Positions 32,519 through 40,953 of a stretch of DNA of 64,000 bases are shown here, piece after piece (the first letter of the stretch is position 1; every line of letters begins with the position of its first letter). The stretch spans positions 4,774,001-4,838,000 of the forward strand of contig NC_015312.1 of NCBI RefSeq assembly GCF_000196675.2. The letters are read 5' to 3'. The translations under genes were made by a program, and so were the position numbers. A model generated the notes under the pieces. The model did not search any database and was not told where the DNA came from. It worked only from the letters and a program-made list of their open reading frames with translations. This stretch comes from Pseudonocardia benzenivorans CB1190. Its GTDB lineage: Bacteria; Actinomycetota; Actinomycetes; Mycobacteriales; Pseudonocardiaceae.

Positions 32519-34046
32519 CGGTTCCTTCCCGACGGGTGGCACTTCCGCCCGTCCCGGTGCGTGCGTCGTGGGTCGGGTCGTGCCCGTTGCCGCCGGCCGC
32601 CGAGGACTCGCCGGAGCGGTCCGCGACGCCGTCGGGCAGCTCCGGTGGCGTCCCGTCGCCGGCGACGCGGTCCTCCCGGCCCGGCTCGGTCCGGCGCCGG
32701 TCCTCGCGCGACGGCGGCAGCTGCAGGGGCAGGTCGGCGTCGGGGTCGACCGGGCTGACCAGCACCGTCGTGATCCGGACCCGGCCACGCGCGTCCTTGC
32801 CGCCCTCGGCGAGCAGGTGCAGCCCGGCGATCTCGGTCTCCGCCCCGGGCAACGGGACCTTGCCCAGCCGCTGCGCGAGCAGGCCGCCGACGGTGTCGAC
32901 GTCGGCCGCCTCCAGCTCCAGCGTCAGCGGCGAGTTCCCGTCGTCGTCGACGCCGACGGCGAACAGCTCCCCGAAGTCCTCCACCGGCAGCCGCGCCGCC
33001 ACCCGGACGCGGCGGGCGTCGAGCTCCTGCACGGGCGCGATCTCGTCGGCGTCGTACTCGTCGCTGATCTCCCCGACGATCTCCTCGAGGATGTCCTCGA
33101 TCGTGACGACGCCCGCGGTGCCGCCGTACTCGTCGACGACGATCGCCATGTGGTTGCGGCTGCGCTGCATCTCCTTGAGCAGCTCGTCGACCTGCTTGCT
33201 GTCGGGGACGAACGTCGCGGGCCGCATGACGTCGACGAGTTGCGCGTCGGCGGTGCCGCGCACGCCGTGCTGTGCGGCGACCAGGTCCTTCAGGTAGGCG
33301 ACGCCGATGACGTCGTCGATCCCGTCGCCGAGCACCGGGATGCGCGAGTAGCCGCTCTTGAGCGCGAGCCGCACCACCTTGTCGACGGGGGTGTCGCGGT
33401 CGGCCCACACCACGTCCGGCCGCGGGACCATGACCTCGCGGGCCAGCGTGTCGCCCAGCTCGAACACGGAGTGGATCATCTGCCGCTCGTCCTCGTCGAC
33501 GACGCCGCGGGTGCTGGCCATGTCGACCAGCTCGCGCAGCTCGACCTCCGAGGAGAACGGGCCCTCGCGAAAGCCCGGCCCCGGGGTGATCGCGTTGCCG
33601 ACGACGATCAGCAGCGTCGCGAGCGGCGACAGCAGGGTCGCCAGCGCGCGGATCGGGATCGCGACGATCAGCCCGACGCGGTACGGGTGCTGACGGCCCA
33701 GCGTGCGCGGGCCCACGCCGATCAGCACGTAGCTGACGACGACCATGATGACCGCGGCGAGCAGCAGGCCCAGCCACGGGGTGCCGATGCTGCGGGCCAG
33801 CGCGACCGCCAGCAGCACGGTCGCCGCGGTCTCGCAGATCAGCCGCAGCAGCAGGAGCAGGTTGACGTGGCGGGGGCGGTCGGCCACCACCCGGGAGAGC
33901 GCCCGCGCCCCCGGACGGCCCGCGCGGACGAGCGCGTCGACGCGGGCGCGCGACACCGAGCCGAGCGCGGCGTCGGCGGCGGCGAAGACACCGGCCAGCG
34001 GCACCAGCAGCACGACGATGACGATCATCGTGACGGTGCTGCTCAC
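32499..34046 (-). CDS. CorC/HlyC-like CBS-domain membrane protein
   Basis: The product is 515 aa. A DUF21-type membrane domain covers about residues 1-150. It is followed by a CBS pair (MVPRPDVVWADRDTPVDKVVRLALKSGYSRIPVLG, then NHMAIVVDEYGGTAGVVTIEDILEEIVGEISDEYD, in parts) and a CorC_HlyC domain. The last 70 residues are polar and disordered. The GTG start overlaps the ybeY stop by 4 nt. It is the counterpart of the CorC-like gene between ybeY and era in mycobacteria. A role in divalent-metal export is inferred from the family. Confidence 0.93.
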   Translation of the reverse strand: MSSTVTMIVIVVLLVPLAGVFAAADAALGSVSRARVDALVRAGRPGARALSRVVADRPRHVNLLLLLRLICETAATVLLAVALARSIGTPWLGLLLAAVIMVVVSYVLIGVGPRTLGRQHPYRVGLIVAIPIRALATLLSPLATLLIVVGNAITPGPGFREGPFSSEVELRELVDMASTRGVVDEDERQMIHSVFELGDTLAREVMVPRPDVVWADRDTPVDKVVRLALKSGYSRIPVLGDGIDDVIGVAYLKDLVAAQHGVRGTADAQLVDVMRPATFVPDSKQVDELLKEMQRSRNHMAIVVDEYGGTAGVVTIEDILEEIVGEISDEYDADEIAPVQELDARRVRVAARLPVEDFGELFAVGVDDDGNSPLTLELEAADVDTVGGLLAQRLGKVPLPGAETEIAGLHLLAEGGKDARGRVRITTVLVSPVDPDADLPLQLPPSREDRRRTEPGREDRVAGDGTPPELPDGVADRSGESSAAGGNGHDPTHDARTGTGGSATRREGTDVRPRS

Positions 34047-34587
34047 CCCGTCAGCCGTCCTCGAGCCCGGCGGTGCCGAGGACCCGCGCGTCGGTGCGGC
34101 GCTGGGCCTCCTCGCGGGCGACCCGCTCGCGCGCCGCCCGCCACTCCGCCAGCAACCGGTCCTGCAGGGAGAACATCTCGCGCTCCTGCTCCGGCTCCGC
34201 GTGGTCGTACCCGAGCAGGTGCAGCACGCCGTGGACGGTGAGCAGGTGCAGCTCGTCGGGCAGCCCGTGGCCGGCCTTGCGGGCCTGGTCGCGGGCGAAC
34301 GCCGGGCAGAGCACGACGTCGCCGAGCAGGGCCGGGCCGATGTCGGGCGCGTCGGGACGGCGGGTCTCCTCGGCCAGCTCGTCCATCGGGAATGCCATGA
34401 CGTCGGTGGGGCCCGGCTCGTCCATCCAGCGCTCGTGCAGCTCGCTCATCGCCTCCGTGGTGACGGCGGTGATGGCCAGCTCGACGGCCGGGCTGACGCC
34501 CATCGCGTCGAGCGCGAAGCGGGCCACGGACACGATCAGCGACTCGTCGACGGCGATGCCGGACTCGTTCGCGACCTCGATACTCAC
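34043..34587 (-). CDS. ybeY: Endoribonuclease YbeY
   Basis: The product is 178 aa. The zinc motif H-x3-H-x5-H is present in HGVLHLLGYDH, and the family segments ELHERWMDEPGPTDVMAFPMDE and LGDVVLCPAFARDQA are clear. YbeY takes part in 16S rRNA 3'-end maturation and ribosome quality control. The GTG at 34587 is the start. A C-terminal basic extension of about 30 residues is typical of actinobacteria. Confidence 0.96.
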
Positions 34588-34656
34588 TCGGTTCCCCTGC
34601 GCCTGGTGCCCGGGACCGACCGTCCCGGTACTCCGAGGGTAGTCGGGTGCGCGGAA

Positions 34657-34686
34657 GTCCCGATCGCCGCATCCGCCGATCGGGAC
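34657..34686 (-). terminator. Hairpin between phoH and ybeY
   Basis: GTCCCGATC (34657-34665) and GATCGGGAC (34678-34686) form a perfect 9-bp stem with a 12-nt loop, 15 nt downstream of the phoH stop. It may partly terminate or process the phoH-ybeY transcript. Confidence 0.5.
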
Positions 34687-34700
34687 CGCGCCCCGGTCGG

Positions 34701-35810
34701 TCAGCGCCGGCCGCGGCGCCGCTGGTCGGGACCGGTGCGAGGGGCGCTGGCGAGGCCACGCCGCTCGTTGGCCGCGTCGAAGCGGGCGTAGGCGTCGACG
34801 ATGTCGCTCACCAGCCGGTGCCGCACCACGTCGGTGCTGGTCAGCTGGGCGAAGTGCACGTCCTCGACGCCGTCGAGGATGTCGCGCACGACCTGCAGCC
34901 CGGAGCGGGTGCCGCCCGGCAGGTCGATCTGCGTGACGTCGCCGGTCACGACGATCTTCGAGCCGAACCCCAGCCGCGTCAGGAACATCTTCATCTGTTC
35001 CGGCGTGGTGTTCTGCGCCTCGTCGAGGATGATGAACGCGTCGTTCAGCGTGCGCCCGCGCATGTAGGCCAGCGGCGCGACCTCGATCGTCCCGGCGGCC
35101 ATCAGCTTGGGGATGGACTCCGGGTCGATCATGTCGTGCAACGCGTCGTACAGCGGGCGCAGGTACGGGTCGATCTTCTCGTAGAGCGTGCCCGGCAGGT
35201 ACCCGAGCCGCTCCCCCGCCTCGACGGCCGGCCGGGTCAGGATGATCCGGTTGACGACCTTGGCCTGCAGCGCCTGCACCGCCTTGGCCATCGCCAGGTA
35301 CGTCTTGCCCGTACCGGCGGGGCCGATGCCGAAGACGATCGTGTGCGAGTCGATCGCGTCGACGTAGCGCTTCTGGTTCAGCGTCTTCGGCCGGATCGTC
35401 TTGCCCCGCCGCGACAGGATGTCGAGGCTCAGCACCTCCGCGGGCGACTCGCCCATCCGCTCCCGGTCGGCCGCGTTCTCGTCGGACAACATCTCGACGG
35501 TGCGCCGGACCGTGTCCTTGCCGACCTGCTGGCCGCGCTGGGCCAGCGTCACCAGCTCGGTGAACACACGCTCGGCGAACGCCACGTCGGCCGGCTCGCC
35601 GGACAGCGTGAGCTCGTTGCCCCGGACGTGGACGTCGGCGTCGAGGAGCTCCTCGGCGGCGCGCAGGCTCTCGTCGCGCGAGCCCAGCAGGGCCAGCAGC
35701 GCGGTGTCCGGCAGAGCCATCCTGGACTGGACTGCGTTCGGCTCGGTTCCGGTCAAGTCTCGTGCCGCCTGCTCTCTGCTCGCCCCGCCTCGGCGGGTCC
35801 TCTGCTCCAC
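34701..35810 (-). CDS. phoH: PhoH-like ATPase
   Basis: The product is 369 aa from the GTG at 35810; the true start could be later in the poorly conserved first 30 residues. Walker A is GPAGTGKTYLA, Walker B is FIILDEAQNTT, and the superfamily-1-like motifs MKMFLTRLGFGSKIVVTGDVTQIDLP and LTSTDVVRHRLVSDIVDAY follow, in parts. PhoH proteins are often encoded beside ybeY and are thought to act as RNA helicase-like partners of the RNase. It heads the phoH, ybeY, corC, deaminase-like, lhgO, era operon. Confidence 0.95.
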   Translation of the reverse strand: MEQRTRRGGASREQAARDLTGTEPNAVQSRMALPDTALLALLGSRDESLRAAEELLDADVHVRGNELTLSGEPADVAFAERVFTELVTLAQRGQQVGKDTVRRTVEMLSDENAADRERMGESPAEVLSLDILSRRGKTIRPKTLNQKRYVDAIDSHTIVFGIGPAGTGKTYLAMAKAVQALQAKVVNRIILTRPAVEAGERLGYLPGTLYEKIDPYLRPLYDALHDMIDPESIPKLMAAGTIEVAPLAYMRGRTLNDAFIILDEAQNTTPEQMKMFLTRLGFGSKIVVTGDVTQIDLPGGTRSGLQVVRDILDGVEDVHFAQLTSTDVVRHRLVSDIVDAYARFDAANERRGLASAPRTGPDQRRRGRR

Positions 35811-35937
35811 GGCCGCCGGACGACGCTCCCCGGCGCCGCCCCTGCGACGCCGCCGCTGCCCGGCGACGAGGCGATGCTACCGCCGGGCACCGACAGTCCG
35901 CCGTTCGATTACGGGCCGCGCGGCGAGCGGTCGGGCA

Positions 35938-36471
35938 CTACCGGAGCAGCTTGGAGACCTCGCGGAACCGGGGATGGTGGGAGTCGCGCATCCACTCGAA
36001 CAGGACCATCTCGCTGGTCACGACCTCGGCGCCGTGCTCACGCGCCCGCTCCAGCGCCGCCGCCCGGTCGCTCGGCCGCCGCGACCCGACCGCGTCGGCG
36101 ACCAGCACCACCCGCACGTCGCGCTCCCGCAGCGCGATCACCGTCTGCAGCACGCAGACGTGCGCCTCGGCACCCGCCACGACGACCTCGTCGCGGCCGG
36201 GGGGCAACAGCATGTCGAAGCCCGGCTCGGCGACCGCGGAGAACGCGGTCTTGGGCATCACGAGCTGCGGGAACGCCGCCAGCTCCGGCACGGTGGGGCC
36301 GAGCCCCTGCGGGTACTGCTCGGTCGCCGCGACGGGCACGTCGAGCAGGCCGGCGGCCTCGGCGAGCAGCGCGGCGCGCCCGACGACCGCCTGCCCGTCG
36401 TCGATCGCGGGCATCAGCCGCTCCTGCAGGTCGACGAGCAGCAGGATGGACCGGGACGCGGTGACCAGCAC
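35938..36471 (-). CDS. Isochorismatase-family cysteine hydrolase
   Basis: The product is 177 aa. The catalytic Asp lies in LLLVDLQERLMPAI, the Lys in MPKTAFSAV, and the nucleophile Cys in VAGAEAHVCVLQTVIAL. Hydrolases of this family cleave isochorismate, nicotinamide or related amides; a nicotinamidase or ycaC-like role cannot be told apart. The start is the GTG at 36471. It lies between phoH and the ThDP-enzyme gene with gaps of about 110-130 bp. Confidence 0.88.
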   Translation of the reverse strand: MLVTASRSILLLVDLQERLMPAIDDGQAVVGRAALLAEAAGLLDVPVAATEQYPQGLGPTVPELAAFPQLVMPKTAFSAVAEPGFDMLLPPGRDEVVVAGAEAHVCVLQTVIALRERDVRVVLVADAVGSRRPSDRAAALERAREHGAEVVTSEMVLFEWMRDSHHPRFREVSKLLR

Positions 36472-36584
36472 CCGGCAACCCTAACGGCCGACCCGGCCGC
36501 GGGGGCCGCCCGAGGCCCCGAGCCCGCCGCACCCTCACGGTCCTGAATCCGCGTCGGGACAGCGGTGAGGTCGCGCTCGAGGGG

Positions 36585-38249
36585 TCAGTGCCCGCGGAAC
36601 GCCTCCGCGAGCCACCACGAGCCGCCGTCCGAGGCGATCTTCGCGTCGACGAGCAGGGGCCTGGCGCGAGGGCCCGCGACCCACGCGCGGACGCCGTCGA
36701 GGTCGCCGGGCGCCCGGACCGTCACCGCGTCGAAGCCGTAGCCGCGACCGATCGCGGCGATGTCGGTCTCCGGAAAGACGACGGTGGCCAGGTCGTCGCC
36801 GTGCGGGCCGAAGTGGTGGACCTCGGCGCCGTAACCGCGGTCGTCGTAGACCACGACCACCATCGCCAGCCCGAGCCGCGCGACGGTCTCCAGCTCGGCG
36901 GCGGCCATCAGCGCGCCGCCGTCGCCGAGCGCGGCGACCACGAGCCGGTCGGGTCGCGCGAGCGCCGCGCCGATCCCGGCGAACAACCCGAGGCCGATCG
37001 ACTGGAAGCCCTGCGTGAAGCAGAACCCCGCCTCGTCGGGAACGTCGAGGTAGGCGGCGGGGTAGCCCATGAAGTTGCCCGAGTCGACGGTGACGGTGCG
37101 CTCGGCGGGCAGCACGTCGTCGAGCAGCGTGGAGAGCACGCGCGGGTCGATGCCCTCGGGACCGGTGAGGTCGGGCGGATCCAGCGGCACGTCGCGCCAG
37201 CGGCCCTCGGCCGCGATCCGGGCCCGCACCTCGGTGGTGCGGTAGCCGGGGCGGTCGGCGCCGTCGAGCGCGACGGCGACGTCGGCGGCGGTCGCCGCCA
37301 CGTCGCCCAGGACCCCCAGGTCGACGGGGCGATGCGCACCGAGCGCGTCGGCGTCGAGATCGACCTGCACGACGGTGGCGTCGGCGCCGATCAGCGCGCC
37401 GTGCCGCATCGTCCACATGGTGAGGGCGCAGCCCCACCCCACGACGACGTCGGCGGCCGAGATCAGCTCGGCCGCGAGCGGGGTGGCGAACCCGCCCGAG
37501 ATGCCCAGCGCCCACGGATCGCCGGTGAACAGGCCCGACGCGACCGCCGATGTGGCGAGCAGCGCCCCGCAGCGCTGGGCGAGCGCGGCGAGCTGCGGGC
37601 CGGCCGCCCGCGCCCCGCGGCCGGCGACGAAGACCGGGCGCCGGGCGCCGGCGAGGACCGCCGCGAGCGCGGACACCGCCTCCGCGGCCGGGCGCGGCGG
37701 CGGGAGCGGGACGACCTCGGGAACCTGCAGGTCGGCGAGTGTGCCCAGGTCGGGCACGGTGCCGGCCTGCACGTCGAGCGGCAGGTTGAGCACGACGGTG
37801 CGGCGCTGCTCGACGGCCGACCGGTACGCCCGGACGGTGTCGGCGAGCGCACTGCCCGGACTGTGCACCCGCTCCGCGACGGCCCCGACGGCCGTGACGA
37901 GCGCGTCCTGGTCGATGCGGAAGTTCGACCGGACGGCGGCGCCGCCGGTGTCGGCCGCGAGCACCAGCATCGGGGTGCGGCTCTTCGCGGCCTCGGTGAT
38001 GCCCGTCATCGCGTTGGTGAGACCGCAGCCCTGGTGCACCGACAGGGCGGCGGGCACGCCCGTGGTGCGCGAGTACGCGTCGGCCGCCGTGGCCGCGCCC
38101 GCCTCGTGCCGGGTCGCGGTGAACGGCACGCCCGCGGCGCGCAGCGCGTTGGTGACGTGGAAGTTGCCGCTGCCGATGACGCCGAAGGCGTGCCCGACCC
38201 CGAGCCGGCCCAGCACCGTGCCGACGAGCTCGGCGACGGTGACGGTCAT
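36585..38249 (-). CDS. Thiamine-diphosphate-dependent enzyme (acetolactate synthase/benzoylformate decarboxylase family)
   Basis: The product is 554 aa with the three-domain ThDP layout. The catalytic Glu49 lies in ATRHEAGAA. The central domain contains PVFVAGRGARAAGPQL. The ThDP/Mg motif is GDGG at 442-445 and ends in YDD (469-470) where NN is usual. Members decarboxylate or ligate 2-oxo acids. The stop lies in a cluster with a cyclase gene: the cyclase stop overlaps this ATG by 4 nt, so the two are translated together. That pairing suggests the cyclase makes the 2-oxo acid used here. Confidence 0.88.
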   Translation of the reverse strand: MTVTVAELVGTVLGRLGVGHAFGVIGSGNFHVTNALRAAGVPFTATRHEAGAATAADAYSRTTGVPAALSVHQGCGLTNAMTGITEAAKSRTPMLVLAADTGGAAVRSNFRIDQDALVTAVGAVAERVHSPGSALADTVRAYRSAVEQRRTVVLNLPLDVQAGTVPDLGTLADLQVPEVVPLPPPRPAAEAVSALAAVLAGARRPVFVAGRGARAAGPQLAALAQRCGALLATSAVASGLFTGDPWALGISGGFATPLAAELISAADVVVGWGCALTMWTMRHGALIGADATVVQVDLDADALGAHRPVDLGVLGDVAATAADVAVALDGADRPGYRTTEVRARIAAEGRWRDVPLDPPDLTGPEGIDPRVLSTLLDDVLPAERTVTVDSGNFMGYPAAYLDVPDEAGFCFTQGFQSIGLGLFAGIGAALARPDRLVVAALGDGGALMAAAELETVARLGLAMVVVVYDDRGYGAEVHHFGPHGDDLATVVFPETDIAAIGRGYGFDAVTVRAPGDLDGVRAWVAGPRARPLLVDAKIASDGGSWWLAEAFRGH

Positions 38250-39019
38250 CTCTCCACCAGCGCCAGCACCCTGGCCGGGCTGCCCGAGCCCGTGACGATC
38301 GGGAGCGGGCCGGCGACCAGCACCGCACCCGTCGGCGGCAGGGTGGCCAGGTTCTGCAGCTGGGTGAGCCCGTACTTGCCCGCGCCGAGCAGGAACGAGT
38401 GGCACGGGAACGGCGGCTCGAAGCCGTGCGCGGCCCCCGCGTCGGTCCCGACGGTCTCCACGCCGACCCCCAGCAGCGCCGTCTCCTCGGCCAGCCAGCG
38501 CGCGCAGGCCACCGACATCCCGGGGGTGTGCGGACCCGTCTCGTCGGCGTTGAGGAACGCGGCGGCGTCCTCGGCGCGGGCGTCCCAGCCGGTGCGGTAG
38601 AGCAGCCATCCCCCGTCGGGCAGCGGGCCGTGCTCGGCCGTCCAGGCCTGCACGTGCTCGACCTCGAGCAGGAAGTCGGGATCCGCGGCGGCCCGCGCCG
38701 AGAAGTCGAGCACGACCGCCGGCGCGACCAGCTTGTGCGCCGGGACCTGCGAGACGTCCTCGCCCTCGCGGCCGGTGACCCAGTGGACGGGCGCGTCGAA
38801 GTGCGTGCCGGTGTGCTCACCGGTGTGGATGTCGTTCCAGTACCAGGCCGGGCCGCGCTCGTCGTACCGGCTGATCTCCGACAGCGAGAACGGGATCGTG
38901 TTCGCGAACGGGGGCGGCAGCTGCAGCACCGGCGTCCCCGGGTGCAGCGGCGCCGTGAGGTCGACGACCTCGATCCGCCTCTCGCGCAGCGCGGCGAGCA
39001 GGTCCTGCAGCACGGCCAT
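38246..39019 (-). CDS. Cyclase family metal-dependent hydrolase (kynurenine formamidase/isatin hydrolase-like)
   Basis: The product is 257 aa. The metal motif HxGTHxDxPxH is complete: His69, Gly71, Thr72, His73, Asp75, Pro77, His79. Further conserved parts are VVDLTAPLHPGTPVLQLPPP and LLYRTGWDAR. Family members hydrolyse N-formylkynurenine, isatin or other cyclic or acyl amides using Zn or Mn. It is coupled to the ThDP gene by an ATGA overlap. It may be the first gene of the pair, with its own promoter in 39020-39147. Confidence 0.9.
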   Translation of the reverse strand: MAVLQDLLAALRERRIEVVDLTAPLHPGTPVLQLPPPFANTIPFSLSEISRYDERGPAWYWNDIHTGEHTGTHFDAPVHWVTGREGEDVSQVPAHKLVAPAVVLDFSARAAADPDFLLEVEHVQAWTAEHGPLPDGGWLLYRTGWDARAEDAAAFLNADETGPHTPGMSVACARWLAEETALLGVGVETVGTDAGAAHGFEPPFPCHSFLLGAGKYGLTQLQNLATLPPTGAVLVAGPLPIVTGSGSPARVLALVER

Positions 39020-39147
39020 GAGCTGTCCCGTCTGCCGCGCGCGGTCGGGCGCCGCCGCGGCGCCGCCCACGCTATGACGATGATCGTGTCGCGCGGAACC
39101 CCCGCCCGCGGCGCCTGTGGACAACTCGCCGGACCGCCACCGGACCG

Positions 39148-39942
39148 TCAGGAACAGAGCCGTTCGACCGCCGCCGCGCACGCGCCCCACGCCGCGGTCG
39201 ACGGGTCGATCACCGCGAAGTGGTCGACGCCGGGCAGCACCACGAGTTCTACGGGGTCACCCGCGGTCCGCGCCGCGGCGGCGTAGCGCTCGCTCTGCCG
39301 CAGGGGGACGTTGACGTCCTCGTCGCCGTGCACGCACACCACCGGCACGCCCACGGGCAGCCGGGCCGCGGGCGAGGCCAGGGCGTAACGGTCGGGGACG
39401 TCGTCGGGGCCGCCGCCGAGCAGGTCGTCCACCGCGCCGCCGCCGACCTCCCGGCGGGCCGCGTCCTCGAGGTCCAGGACCCCCGCCTGGCTGACCGCAC
39501 CACGCAGCCGGACGCGCGGCCCGGCTCCCGGCGCGCCCGCCGGCAGCCCGGGGCGCGCGGCCAGCCACGCCGCGAGGTGCCCGCCCGCGGAGTGGCCGAG
39601 CGCGACGACGCGGTCGAGGTCGATCCGCCCCGCCGCCACGGCGCCGCCGTCGCTGCCCGCCAGGTCGCCGAGCAGGTCCACGGCCGCGGCGAGGTCCTCG
39701 AAGGTGGCGGGCCAGCCACCGCCCAGCCCGACCCTGCGGTACTCGACGTTCCACGCCGCGAACCCGGCCGAGGCCAGCGTCGTCGCGAGCGGACGGCCGA
39801 GCGCGAGGTCGTAGCGGGCGCGCCAGAACCCGCCGTGGACGACGACGACCGTGCCGCGCACGTCGACGCCGTCGGGCGGCAGGCTGAGCTCGCCGAACTG
39901 GGACGGGTCGCTGCCGTAGGCCAACCGGATGGGTGTGCTCAC
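39148..39942 (-). CDS. Alpha/beta hydrolase with HGGFW motif
   Basis: The product is 264 aa. HGGFWRARYD is the oxyanion-hole motif seen in kynurenine formamidases and related esterases, LGHSAGGHLAAW carries the nucleophile Ser, and VHGDEDVNVPLRQSE and LPGVDHFAVID supply Asp and His. It stands upstream of the cyclase gene on the same strand with a gap of 128 bp. Two unrelated families known to act as kynurenine formamidases are thus side by side. The GTG at 39942 is the start. Confidence 0.88.
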   Translation of the reverse strand: MSTPIRLAYGSDPSQFGELSLPPDGVDVRGTVVVVHGGFWRARYDLALGRPLATTLASAGFAAWNVEYRRVGLGGGWPATFEDLAAAVDLLGDLAGSDGGAVAAGRIDLDRVVALGHSAGGHLAAWLAARPGLPAGAPGAGPRVRLRGAVSQAGVLDLEDAARREVGGGAVDDLLGGGPDDVPDRYALASPAARLPVGVPVVCVHGDEDVNVPLRQSERYAAAARTAGDPVELVVLPGVDHFAVIDPSTAAWGACAAAVERLCS

Positions 39943-40184
39943 ACGGAGATCATCGTCGGTCGGCGGGAGGTGGGGCGAACGGGGATGCCACGCCGCGATG
40001 AATGTGGGGGGACACCCACCGCGGCGTGGCGCCGCCGGACGAGGGGACTCTCCGGCGGGCCCGACGGGTGCGCGCCACCCGCGTCCTGCCCGGCCGCGCG
40101 ACCGACCGGAAGATGCGCGAAATATAGCCCCACGTCCGCGACGGCGGGACATTCGTCACCCGGATGCCAGCCGAGGTCGCACGG
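39943..40184. other. Intergenic stretch, about 240 bp, probable promoter of the HGGFW hydrolase
   Basis: No convincing gene. A 64-codon minus-strand frame (39939-40133) has atypical composition. An unusually AT-rich patch (GAAATATAG, about 40119-40127) could carry promoter elements. The rsmE stop lies at its right end, read in the same direction. Confidence 0.4.
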
Positions 40185-40931
40185 TCAGCCGTGTGGGGTC
40201 CAGCGGCTGGTCAGGGCACCGATGGCGCCGAGGGCGACGGCGGCCGCGGTGGACGCGCGCAGCACCTCGGGGCCCAGCCGCACCGCGCGGGCCCCCGCGG
40301 CGGTCAGCATCGCGATCTCCTCGTCGGCCACGCCACCCTCGGGACCGACGACGAGCAGCACCTCCGCGGGCGCGCCGGACAGGCCCGACGCGAGGCCCTC
40401 GGTGGCGGACTCGTGGAGCACCAGCGCCCGGTCGAACGTCGGGCAGAGCGCGGCGAGCTCCCGCGTCGACACCGGCGCGCCGACCTCCGGCACCCACGCC
40501 CGGCGGGCCTGCTTGGCCGCGGACCGGACGGTGGCGCGCCACCGGGCCAGCGCCCTGTCCCCGCGCGCCCCGTCCTCCCAACGGACGACGCAGCGCGCCG
40601 CCCGCCACGGCAGGATCGCGTCGACGCCGGCCTCGGTCGCGAGCTCGACGGCCAGCTCCCCGCGCTCGCCCTTGACCAGCGCCTGCGCGAGCGTGACCCG
40701 CGGCGTCGGCGGCTCGAGCTCCGCCCGGTCGAGGACACGCACGTCGAGCCGGTCGCGCCCGACCGTGTCGACCACCGCGCGCGCGAGGCCACCGCGGCCG
40801 TCGGCGAGCGTGATCTCCTCGCCGGGGCGCAGCCGCCGCACCGTGGCGGCGTGCCGGCCCTCGGGGCCGTCGAGGACCGCGTCGGGTCCGGCGGGCAGCT
40901 CGTCGACCAGGAACAGCGGCGCGGTGCCCAC
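40185..40931 (-). CDS. rsmE: 16S rRNA (uracil-1498-N3)-methyltransferase RsmE
   Basis: The product is 248 aa. The N-terminal PUA-like domain holds GRHAATVRRLRPGEEITLADGRGG, and the SPOUT knot holds LVVGPEGGVADEEIAML and RLGPEVLRASTAAAVAL. RsmE methylates U1498 of 16S rRNA. The start is the GTG at 40931, 22 nt after the dnaJ stop. The hrcA-dnaJ2-rsmE order matches mycobacteria. Confidence 0.96.
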   Translation of the reverse strand: MGTAPLFLVDELPAGPDAVLDGPEGRHAATVRRLRPGEEITLADGRGGLARAVVDTVGRDRLDVRVLDRAELEPPTPRVTLAQALVKGERGELAVELATEAGVDAILPWRAARCVVRWEDGARGDRALARWRATVRSAAKQARRAWVPEVGAPVSTRELAALCPTFDRALVLHESATEGLASGLSGAPAEVLLVVGPEGGVADEEIAMLTAAGARAVRLGPEVLRASTAAAVALGAIGALTSRWTPHG

Positions 40932-40953
40932 TGCGGCTGCGTCTCCTTCGCGG

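Noticed and set aside
39939..40133. 64-codon minus-strand ORF in the gap before rsmE
   Set aside because: It is rich in Arg, Pro and Ser with no RBS or family signal, and probably covers the promoter of the HGGFW hydrolase.
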